64,000 bases of DNA. It comes from Cnuella takakiae. Lineage in GTDB: Bacteria; Bacteroidota; Bacteroidia; Chitinophagales; Chitinophagaceae. Numbering within the stretch: the stretch's first letter is position 1; each line of letters opens with the position of its first letter. The DNA lies in the NCBI RefSeq assembly GCF_001953305.1, contig NZ_MTFE01000010.1:62001-126000 (forward strand). The letters are read 5' to 3'. The notes beneath the pieces are model-generated. The model was not told the origin of the DNA, ran no database searches, and worked only from the letters and a program-made list of their open reading frames with translations. Made by a program: the position numbers and the translations under genes. This document shows positions 9,341 to 17,258 of this stretch, piece by piece.

Positions 9341-9841
9341 GAGTTCAATTTATATTCCAAGCAATTTTTTTTCTACTTGTTCAAAAATGCGGTCAGCTCG
9401 TTACCAGTAACCTTGCCGGTAATCTGTAAGCAATATAAACAAAGATGCCTGGACCCATCGCCTTAAGCGCTTCAGTACCGTATAAAAGCATGCCTGGCCA
9501 TGTAAGTAGTTGTTTTTTATCTATACTCAGGTTCTGCAGCATTTCCTTCATCCAGTTTTACCCCTTGGAAACCTTTGAGCGATACATAGCTGCAATAAAA
9601 AGCAACAACAGAACTGACGCTGCCCTCCGGCAACAGTTTGTTGATGTACTGCCGCTGGAAATGTTCACCCCTTATATCTGTCCGACAAACTTATCTGTAT
9701 CAACTTTCCCAGGTGACTTTAAAGTGCGCAGGAAGCTGAAGCCTTAGTTGCCCCTTTTACCGGATAATACAACATAAGAATTGATTCAGCACTATATTTA
9801 CGCGCTTGCACCAACCCAAAGCCCTTAACCCTTAACCTGAA
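9341..9841. other. Gene-free stretch before six-PAS kinase
   Basis: About 500 bases with no convincing gene. Open frames here have low-complexity, non-family translations. A near-consensus -7 box (TATATTTA, around 9791-9798) faces the kinase about 45 bases before its start codon, but no well-placed TTG lies upstream. Confidence 0.35.
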
Positions 9842-12800
9842 ATGGATTTTAGCGCGTTTGAAGCCACGCCCGGCATTAATGTGATTGTGCGAACCGATGA
9901 TCCAGTCTATACCCATATTGCCGTTAGCGATGACTTCCTGAAGGCCTCAGGACTAAGCAGGGAACTCGCCGTTGGCATTGGTCATTTTGAATTATTTCCG
10001 CAAAATCCGCACGATAAACAGTCCACGGGAGTTGCAGATTTGCGTGCTTCCTTCCGGCGTGTGACCAGGGAAAAGAAAAAAGATCAGATTCCGGTTCAAC
10101 GATACGACCTGCAGGATGGAAAAGGTTCTTTTGAACAGAAATACTGGAAGATTACCAATGTTCCCCTCCTGGATGAAGCAGGTGATGTACAGTTCATCAT
10201 CCATTCGGCCATTGATATCACCCAACAGGTACTGGCTGAAAAGAAGGTAGCAGCAATAAAGGACCAGGAAAGCAATTACAACCTGTTCATGACGGCACCA
10301 GTCATAATCGGCATACTGAAAGGCGCCAACTACACCATCGAACTGGCAAACAACAACCTCCTGGAAGTGTGGGGCAGAACAGCCGAAGTGGTCGGCAAGC
10401 CACTGATAAAAGCCATTCCGGAACTGGAAGCCCAGGGCTTTATTCCCCTGCTGGAGCAGGTGCGCAATACAGGGGAGCCTTATTATGCTTATGCGTTCCC
10501 CATCCAATTACACCGCCATGGAAAGGAAGAGGTACGGTACTTCGACTTCGTGTACCAACCATTTTACGAAGCAGGGGTATCCAAACCGGCAGCAGGCATC
10601 ATCAGCATTGGTCACGATGTAACCGAACAGGTGAAGGCCCGGCAAAGAGTAAAGAATGTGGTAGAACAAGCAACCGACCCTGTACTGATCCTTATGGGTG
10701 AAGAACTGGTGTTGGAGGTAGCCAACCAACCCCTTTTTGAACTCTGGCAGGTAGGACCTGAATCCCTACATAAACCCTTCCTGGAAATACTTCCAGAAAT
10801 GAAAGACCAGGTATTTGTAAACCTGCTTAAAAATGTACTGCATACCGGCCAGCCCTTTTATGGTTATGAGGAACCGGCTGTGTTTAAACGCAAAAACGGT
10901 ACACTGGAAACCCGCTATATCAATTTCAGCTACCAGCCATATAGGGAAGCGGACCGCACCATTACGGGTGTACTGGTGATGGCTACCGATGTTACCGAGC
11001 AGGTGAAGGCAAAACAAAAAATTATAGAAAGTGAACGGAATTTGCGCAATACCATCCTGCAGGCACCTGTAGCTATGTGTATTTTCCGTGGTCCTTCTTT
11101 CATCGTGGAAGTGGCCAACGAAAGGATGTTTGCGTTTTGGGGTAGAAGTGCGGCGGAAGTATTGGGCAAATCCATCTTTGAAGGGTTGCCGGAGGCAAAA
11201 AACCAAGGCTTTGAAGCTTTACTGACAACCGTAATGAGGACAGGGCAGGCATTTACGGCAAACGAGCACCCGGTACAATTGCCCCGTGATGGAAGCATAG
11301 AAACCGTTTTTGTCAATTTTGTGTACGAGCCTTTCCGGGAAGGAGATGGCAGCATCAGCGGCATAATCGCTGTTGCCGTAGATGTAACCGAACAGGTGGT
11401 AGCACGGCGGATAACAGAGCAAAACGAGCAATATGTACGGGCACTGGTAGAGAGTGCCCCTTTCCCTATTGCAGCTTATGAAGGCCAGGAAATGCGGATT
11501 GTGCTGGCCAACAAATCCATACTCAATATATGGGGCAAGGGCCTCGAAGTACAGGGAAAACGCTATGCGGAGTTGTTGCCCGAATTGCGCAACCAGGCCA
11601 TTTTCACCCAACTGGAAAACGTTTATCATTCAGGCGTGGCCTACCATGCACAAAACCAGCGGCTCGACCTCATTGTGGACGGCATCCCCAAAACCTATTA
11701 CTTCAATTACAGCTTTACGCCCATACACGGGCCTGATGGCAAAGTGGTGGGTGTAATGAACACGGGCGCCGACGTTACGGACCTGAACCTGGCCAAACAA
11801 CAGGTTGAACAAAGCGAGCAGAACTTCCGCAACATCATACTGCAGGCACCCGTGGCCATGTGTATTATGCTGGGGCCCGATTATGTTGTTGATATTGCCA
11901 ACCAGGCCATGGTGGAACTTTGGGGCAGACCCAAAGAAGCAGTGCTGCACAAACCCCTATTTGAAGGCATGCCTGATGCAGGACAACAGGGACTTGAAGA
12001 ACTGCTTGCTAACGTATACCAAACAGGCATCCCTTTTCAGGGCAATGAAATGCCGGTAAACCTGCAACGAAATGGACAGACAGAGGTAGTGTACCAAAAC
12101 TTTGTTTATGAGCCGTATCGTGATGTAAACGGAAATATCCTTGGAGTGCTGGCCATTGCCATAGATGTAACCCAGCAGGTGCTGGCAAGGCAAAAGATTG
12201 AAGAAATTGTAGTCAGGCGCACCCAGGAACTAGCCCAAGCCAACGCTTCGCTGTTAAGGAGCAACGTGGAGTTAAAACGCTCTAATACCAGCCTTGAAGA
12301 ATTTGCTCATGCCGCTTCGCACGACATGAAAGAGCCCATTCGCAAAGTGATCACATTTGCCAACCTGTTAAAAGAAATGCTGAACAGCCGGATGGACCAG
12401 CACGAACGCGATTATTTCGAACGCATGGAGCAGGCTGCCAAAAGGATGGGACAACTTGTGGACGACCTGTTGGAATACTCGCATGTAAGCGAACGTCCGC
12501 ATGAAATGCAACTGGTAAACCTGAATGAGAAGATGCTCCGGGTACTCAACGATCTGGAACTACTGATAGAAGAACAAAAAGCTGTGGTGACAGTAGGACA
12601 GTTGCCTACTATCAAAGGATACCGTCGCCAGCTGCAGCAATTGTTCCAAAACCTGGTGAGCAATGCCATAAAATATTGCAAGCCAGGCATACAACCCAAA
12701 GTGTCCATTACCGCCCGCATTGTAAAAGCTGATAAAGTGCCTATAGCAGTGTTGCCCGAACAAAAAGAACAAGATTTTCACCTCATCGAGGTAAAGGATA

Positions 12801-13060
12801 ACGGCATAGGTTTCGAGCAGCAATATGCCGAACGGATCTTTGCCATGTTTCAGCGGCTTCATGGTAAAAGCGAATATGCCGGCACAGGGGTAGGGCTTTC
12901 TATTGTACGCAAGGTAGTAGAGAACCACCAGGGCTATATAAGGGCCACAGCAGAACCGGGAGCAGGAGCAACCTTCCAGGTCTTCTTGCCACTTCAGGAG
13001 GAGTTTATAGCGACAACCCAGAAAAAAGGCACCAATTGCATACAGGAAGGCGGTAAGTAA
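9842..13060 (+). CDS. Histidine kinase with six tandem PAS domains
   Basis: A soluble 1072-residue sensor kinase. Six PAS units follow each other with a period of 124-133 residues; their closing turns (ITQQV, VTEQV, VTEQV, VTEQV, VTDLN, VTQQV) fall at residues 126, 260, 384, 515, 645 and 776. Units 4 and 6 share the near-identical opening ILQAPVAMCI and an EGxP...NEHP/NEMP core, pointing to recent duplication within the gene. After a coiled coil (residues 785-820) comes HisKA with His827 in AHAASHDMKEPIRK, then a HATPase with N box (LFQNLVSNAIKYCK), DNGIGF and GTGVGLSIVRKVV. The transmitter is paralogous to that of the kinase at 118-2025. No membrane helices are seen, so the signal should be cytoplasmic, for example redox state or a small ligand. 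A response regulator follows after 458 bases. Confidence 0.93.
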   Translation: MDFSAFEATPGINVIVRTDDPVYTHIAVSDDFLKASGLSRELAVGIGHFELFPQNPHDKQSTGVADLRASFRRVTREKKKDQIPVQRYDLQDGKGSFEQKYWKITNVPLLDEAGDVQFIIHSAIDITQQVLAEKKVAAIKDQESNYNLFMTAPVIIGILKGANYTIELANNNLLEVWGRTAEVVGKPLIKAIPELEAQGFIPLLEQVRNTGEPYYAYAFPIQLHRHGKEEVRYFDFVYQPFYEAGVSKPAAGIISIGHDVTEQVKARQRVKNVVEQATDPVLILMGEELVLEVANQPLFELWQVGPESLHKPFLEILPEMKDQVFVNLLKNVLHTGQPFYGYEEPAVFKRKNGTLETRYINFSYQPYREADRTITGVLVMATDVTEQVKAKQKIIESERNLRNTILQAPVAMCIFRGPSFIVEVANERMFAFWGRSAAEVLGKSIFEGLPEAKNQGFEALLTTVMRTGQAFTANEHPVQLPRDGSIETVFVNFVYEPFREGDGSISGIIAVAVDVTEQVVARRITEQNEQYVRALVESAPFPIAAYEGQEMRIVLANKSILNIWGKGLEVQGKRYAELLPELRNQAIFTQLENVYHSGVAYHAQNQRLDLIVDGIPKTYYFNYSFTPIHGPDGKVVGVMNTGADVTDLNLAKQQVEQSEQNFRNIILQAPVAMCIMLGPDYVVDIANQAMVELWGRPKEAVLHKPLFEGMPDAGQQGLEELLANVYQTGIPFQGNEMPVNLQRNGQTEVVYQNFVYEPYRDVNGNILGVLAIAIDVTQQVLARQKIEEIVVRRTQELAQANASLLRSNVELKRSNTSLEEFAHAASHDMKEPIRKVITFANLLKEMLNSRMDQHERDYFERMEQAAKRMGQLVDDLLEYSHVSERPHEMQLVNLNEKMLRVLNDLELLIEEQKAVVTVGQLPTIKGYRRQLQQLFQNLVSNAIKYCKPGIQPKVSITARIVKADKVPIAVLPEQKEQDFHLIEVKDNGIGFEQQYAERIFAMFQRLHGKSEYAGTGVGLSIVRKVVENHQGYIRATAEPGAGATFQVFLPLQEEFIATTQKKGTNCIQEGGK

Positions 13061-13324
13061 ACGCTTCAGGCTGCAACAACCTACTGAGCCCTTGCCTGAA
13101 GCAGTATTCATTGCCGACCACCATTAGGAGCATCTTATCCCGAAATACTGCCTGGAGCCAGGGGGCCGCCTATTGCATTCAGGATACCAACCTGAGGAAT
13201 GCGCAACCTGATGCCTGCGTTGAAATTCCATTTGATTACAAGTTAGCGTTCAGGGCAACTAACCTGTAATTAACCCCTATAAACATGCAGTACTTTTACG
13301 CTATTATATTCACCCAGGTTGAAT

Positions 13325-13353
13325 TATGTTTGCCTTGCTGAAAATTTTTCAGC
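13325..13353 (+). promoter_or_regulatory. Possible promoter with perfect palindrome
   Basis: TATGTTTG (13325-13332) matches the Bacteroidota -7 box. Four bases later stands the perfect 17-bp palindrome GCTGAAAA-T-TTTTCAGC (13337-13353), where a start site and an operator could coincide. The response-regulator gene begins 166 bases further on, so a long leader or a small RNA start are both possible. The rest of the 13061-13518 interval shows no gene. Confidence 0.35.
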
Positions 13354-13518
13354 AGTTAGTTTTGGTTGCGGCTCCGGTTTCTACTGGGGCCTATTTTTTG
13401 CCTTTCAACTTACAAAAGCCCATTTTTTTGACTAGACGAGGTCGGCCCAGGCAGGAAAACACTTATCCCTAGTAGTTTTTATTCGATATTTGCCATTCAA
13501 TCTTTAGGGACGAATAAC

Positions 13519-13941
13519 GTGAAAATGATGACTATCCTATGGGCCGAAGACAATATGGAACAATTGGAAACAATACGTTCCTGTGTGAAAGAACTTGCTC
13601 CTGAAGCAACCCTATATGTAACCAATAACGGATCAGAATTGATCAATACTCTATTGGACCTGGAATTTATGGGTGCCAGACCGGATATGATTATACTGGA
13701 TCTGAACATGCCGGTTGTTGACGGTAGAAATACTTTGGCCACCGTCAAGGCTGATGAAAGATTCAAGCATATACCATCTGCCATCTTCACGTCCTCTACG
13801 GCACCCATGGACCGGATGTTTAGCCGTTTTTATAAAACACCCCTGTTTTTAAAAAGCAGCGAGAAAGAAAAGTGCCTTGATGGTGTCAAAAGGCTGCTGG
13901 AATGGTACTGGACACAAAAAGGTAAAAAGCAGATTTGTTAG
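13519..13941 (+). CDS. Single-domain response regulator
   Basis: A 140-residue receiver domain with no output domain. The acidic pocket is seen in WAEDN near the N-terminus and the phospho-acceptor Asp in MIILDLNMPVVDGR (about residue 55). The conserved Thr/Ser lies in AIFTSST and the Lys in PLFLKSS. It resembles Rcp1/CheY-like receivers that partner with phytochrome-type or PAS kinases. The frame can start at GTG 13519 or at ATG 13525 or 13528; the difference is two or three residues. It follows the six-PAS kinase on the same strand, so that kinase is the most likely phosphodonor, but the 458-base gap leaves room for independent transcription. Confidence 0.9.
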   Translation: MKMMTILWAEDNMEQLETIRSCVKELAPEATLYVTNNGSELINTLLDLEFMGARPDMIILDLNMPVVDGRNTLATVKADERFKHIPSAIFTSSTAPMDRMFSRFYKTPLFLKSSEKEKCLDGVKRLLEWYWTQKGKKQIC

Positions 13942-14054
13942 TGCCAGTTAAAAAGCTTCATCTTCAATTTAGAACTTTGATTTCCTGCCATCTTACCCCT
14001 GCCTGTAGTAAGATGGGTTACAGCGCTAATAAAAAACAGGCAAACACCGCTTGA

Positions 14055-14261
14055 ATCAAGGCGCTTGCCCACCTGCTGGATACCCAAAGCTACCTGCGCA
14101 AACCAGCGGAGTTGAACTGCTACCTAAAAGCAAAAATGTGCGAACTGCGCAACAGCCTGGCTAAACAAGCCAATTCGAAAAACCTTCATATAACCCTCAA
14201 CTTTTCGCTGCAGGACCGGAAACCGGATAAGCTTATGCTAAGCAGCATTGCCAATACTTAA
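14055..14261 (+). pseudogene. Possible remnant of a sensor-kinase C-terminal region
   Basis: After a TGA at 14052-14054 the frame runs 68 codons to a TAA at 14259-14261. It reads like real protein (ALAHLLDTQSYLRKPAELN, then NLHITLNFSLQDRKPDK) rather than random translation, with a helix-then-strand pattern similar to HisKA_2-type transmitter ends. There is no start codon at the left side and no preceding open frame of the same type, so it is probably a decayed gene fragment. The family assignment is only a guess from pattern. The remaining bases up to 14752 hold no other recognisable gene. Confidence 0.3.
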
Positions 14262-14752
14262 ATACAGTTGATTGGTTTCTGCGGAAAGCCTTGCCTTGTG
14301 TATCAACACCAGTACGCCGGCCATATGCAGCCGGCTGTTCACAATACTGTTCTATTGTTTGTTTTGATCAAAACTTATTCATTGCAACGGGGGGTAACTG
14401 CGCTGCAACTGCACGGCATGTAACTACTGCCAATACATCATGGAAAGACTATCCTGCAAATCAGGGCCTACTGCCTTTACCGCCATGGCTAGTGGGTGGC
14501 GTACCTGGTGTGTGGCAGGTCTCCAACAACCATGCGCCCCGTCCATACTTTGAGGTTGGTGATACAGTCCCATTTAAACATTTGTGCTACTAAAATGATC
14601 ATTATTAGGGGGCCCCAACCCGTTAACGAATGAATTTTGTTTGTATCCACCCATTTACACTGCTCCCGGCTTATTGCCGCAATACAAAGCAGGCCGGGGT
14701 GTACACAAACCATGACGATCATTTCACTTAAAACGTATTGCATACCAAGTTT

Positions 14753-16696
14753 ATGAAGCATTTACTTTCTTACCTCGCATGTGCTTGCTTTGTTTTACTG
14801 ACCACAAAACTTTACGCACAGGATGCAGTAGTGCTCAGTCCTGATAAACAATTAACGCTGCGGGTATCTGTTGCCGATGGAAAACCAGCCTACACAGTAA
14901 CCTACCTAGGTAAAACAATGCTGGAAAATTCTCCTTTAGGGCTTCAGACAAATGAAGGCGACTTCAGCACCGGCATGAAGTATATCAGCAAGGCGGAGGA
15001 TGTTGTAAACAAAAATTACAACGAGGAAAAGATAAAAAAGTCGCAGGTACGATATACCGCCAACAAGCTCACCTGCCTGTTCGAGAACGCGCAGCAAAAG
15101 AAGCTCAGTATCGTGTTCCAGGTAAGCAACAATGACATTGCTTTTCGTTACGAAATCCCCGCATGGGGTGAACGGATGTCCTGCGTGGTGGAGAAGGAAG
15201 CTACCGGCTACAGGTTTCCATCCCTTACCACTACCTTCCTTTCCGGGATGATGAGTCCTATGACCGGCTTTGCCAGAACGGCACCCAGCTACGAAAGTGG
15301 TTACCAGGCCGACGCACCCATGATCAGGACAAACCGCAGCAACGAAGGATTTGTATTTCCCGGTCTTTTTCGCGTTGGTAATGACGGTTGGGTGCTGTTG
15401 TCCGAAACCGGCGTAAGCAGCCTTTACTGCGCTTCCCATTTAAGCGAATACAAAGACGGGATTTATACGGTTGCATACCCCAACCCAAAAACAAACAACG
15501 GTTTTGGCAGTTCCGGGGCTGCGCTTGCCTTACCCGGCGTTACGCCCTGGAGAACGATTACGGTAGGCGCTACCCTGAAACCCATTGTCGAGACCACCAT
15601 TCCGTTTGATGTAGTGGAACCGCTGTACGAGCCTTCCCGGAAATATAAATATGGAAAGTCTACCTGGAGCTGGATCCTATGGCAGGACAATAGCATGAAC
15701 TATGATGACCAGGTAAAGTTTATTGACCTTGCTGCCACCCTGAAATATGAGTACATATTGATGGACGCACTTTGGGATAAAAACATTGGCAAGGACCGGA
15801 TGAAAGCGCTGGTAAAGTATGCCAACTCCAAGAAAGTCGATGTTTTTCTGTGGTATAACTCCAACGGGCCCATTAACGATGCACCGCAAGGGCCACGCAA
15901 CAAAATGTATACAGCCATCGAACGGAAAAAGGAAATGAAGTGGCTGCGCGAAGTGGGCGTAAAGGGTTTGAAGGTCGACTTTTTCGGGGGCGACAAGCAG
16001 GAGAACATGCGCCTGTATGAGGACATACTCTCCGACGCGAACGATTACGGTCTGATGATCATTTTTCATGGCACAACCCTGCCAAGAGGCTGGGAGCGTA
16101 TGTACCCCAATTTCGCAGGTTCCGAAGCAGTGGTAGCATCTGAGATGTTGGTTTTTGTCCAGGGGGTTCGGGAAGCTGAAGCATTCAACGCTACACTGCA
16201 TCCATTCATTCGCAATACGGTAGGCAGCATGGAGTTTGGGGGTGTGTTGCTCAATAAATTCCTGGTGAAAAGCAACGAGGGAAGAAACAAACGCCTTACC
16301 ACCGATGCCTTCCAGCTGGCTACGTCCGTGCTGTTCCAGAACCCGGTACAGATGTTTGGACTTACGCCGAATAACCTGACTGATGTGCCCACCTTTGAGA
16401 TCGATTTCATGAAGCAGGTGCCAACAACCTGGGATGAAACCCGGTACATAGACGGGTACCCCGGAAAATATGCCGCTATCGCAAGACGCAATAAAACGCA
16501 ATGGTATGTGGCAGGTGTTAATGCGAACAAAGAGTCTGTTAAACTGAAACTGAACCTTCCGATGATTGCTGGTAAGCGGGTACGTTTATATAATGACGAT
16601 ACCAGCAAAGCTCCTTACACTAAAGAGATCGCTATTGACAAGAATGGCGAACTGGAAATAGAAGTACAGGCAGGCGGTGGCTTTGTGATCAAGTGA
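14753..16696 (+). CDS. Glycoside hydrolase family 97 enzyme (alpha-glucosidase/alpha-galactosidase type)
   Basis: An exported 647-residue GH97 enzyme that should release terminal alpha-linked glucose or galactose in the periplasm. The start at ATG 14753 is preferred because it opens a clean signal peptide ending KLYAQ; a TTG at 14738 is less likely. An N-terminal beta-sandwich (about 25-280, with LENSPLGLQ) is followed by the (beta/alpha)8 barrel (about 285-550) containing SWSILWQDNSMNYDDQ-like sequence, YILMDALWDKN and FLWYNSNGP. A C-terminal beta domain closes the protein. The Asp in GLKVDFFGGDKQ (about residue 408) corresponds to the nucleophile of retaining GH97 members, so a retaining alpha-galactosidase-like mechanism is more likely than the inverting SusB type. 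It stands alone, with a terminator 85 bases downstream. Confidence 0.9.
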   Translation: MKHLLSYLACACFVLLTTKLYAQDAVVLSPDKQLTLRVSVADGKPAYTVTYLGKTMLENSPLGLQTNEGDFSTGMKYISKAEDVVNKNYNEEKIKKSQVRYTANKLTCLFENAQQKKLSIVFQVSNNDIAFRYEIPAWGERMSCVVEKEATGYRFPSLTTTFLSGMMSPMTGFARTAPSYESGYQADAPMIRTNRSNEGFVFPGLFRVGNDGWVLLSETGVSSLYCASHLSEYKDGIYTVAYPNPKTNNGFGSSGAALALPGVTPWRTITVGATLKPIVETTIPFDVVEPLYEPSRKYKYGKSTWSWILWQDNSMNYDDQVKFIDLAATLKYEYILMDALWDKNIGKDRMKALVKYANSKKVDVFLWYNSNGPINDAPQGPRNKMYTAIERKKEMKWLREVGVKGLKVDFFGGDKQENMRLYEDILSDANDYGLMIIFHGTTLPRGWERMYPNFAGSEAVVASEMLVFVQGVREAEAFNATLHPFIRNTVGSMEFGGVLLNKFLVKSNEGRNKRLTTDAFQLATSVLFQNPVQMFGLTPNNLTDVPTFEIDFMKQVPTTWDETRYIDGYPGKYAAIARRNKTQWYVAGVNANKESVKLKLNLPMIAGKRVRLYNDDTSKAPYTKEIAIDKNGELEIEVQAGGGFVIK

Positions 16697-16780
16697 TTCC
16701 AACAAAAGGTTGCCACAAAACCTAATCCTGTTGTTTGAGCATGGTTGAAACGATGCATCCGCTCACTATCCAATGATGAA

Positions 16781-16827
16781 AAATAAAAGAGCCGGTCTCA
16801 AAACGAATGAGACCGGCTCTTTTATTT
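16781..16827. terminator. Strong bidirectional terminator hairpin
   Basis: A perfect 20-bp stem (arms 16781-16800 and 16808-16827) around a 7-base loop; the core arm is GAGCCGGTCTCA with A-rich and T-rich flanks that supply a U tract on either strand. It lies 85 bases after the GH97 stop. From here to 17258 no gene was seen. Confidence 0.9.
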
Positions 16828-17095
16828 TCCAACCACTTATTGGTATGGTCAATCCTCCTAAGCTCAGTACCCCCGGCCATTAAGATTGCCGGCCCGCCGC
16901 TTGGCATAGCATGGTGGAACTGGTGCTGCAATGTGTATGATCATGGCTGCAGCGGCTTATTTCGGGAAGATATTACTGAAGCAAAGGGCAGTGAAGGTAC
17001 AAGCGGCTGTAGGAAGCATGTTTTAGGTACCGCTTGCGGCCCAGGATAGTGTATGGGGCTGAACACCGGTAAGAAGGCTTGAACCAGGCGAAAAG

Positions 17096-17125
17096 AAAAG
17101 GACCACTTTTGCAAGCAGTCCTTTT
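17096..17125. terminator. Terminator-like hairpin downstream of TonB receptor
   Basis: Arms AAAAGGAC (17096-17103) and GTCCTTTT (17118-17125) enclose a 14-base loop and are followed by a T run on the plus strand. On the minus strand it lies 134 bases after the receptor stop codon and could end that transcript as well. Confidence 0.6.
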
Positions 17126-17258
17126 TATAATTCCCTGGGGGATCACCTCTTAAAAGTTCAATTGGTTTTAGACATTCTTGATTGCTTCAATTTCTAACGC
17201 GATTACATGCGTATATCGCATTGTTGTTTTCAGGTTATTATTCCCCAAGGGAGGTCTA

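Noticed and set aside
9445-9747. Possible 100-residue gene before the six-PAS kinase
   Set aside because: Translation lacks any conserved pattern, and there is no promoter or hydrophobic core; treated as chance.
16807-17049. Small gene downstream of GH97
   Set aside because: The frame starts inside the terminator stem and its translation has no protein-like pattern.
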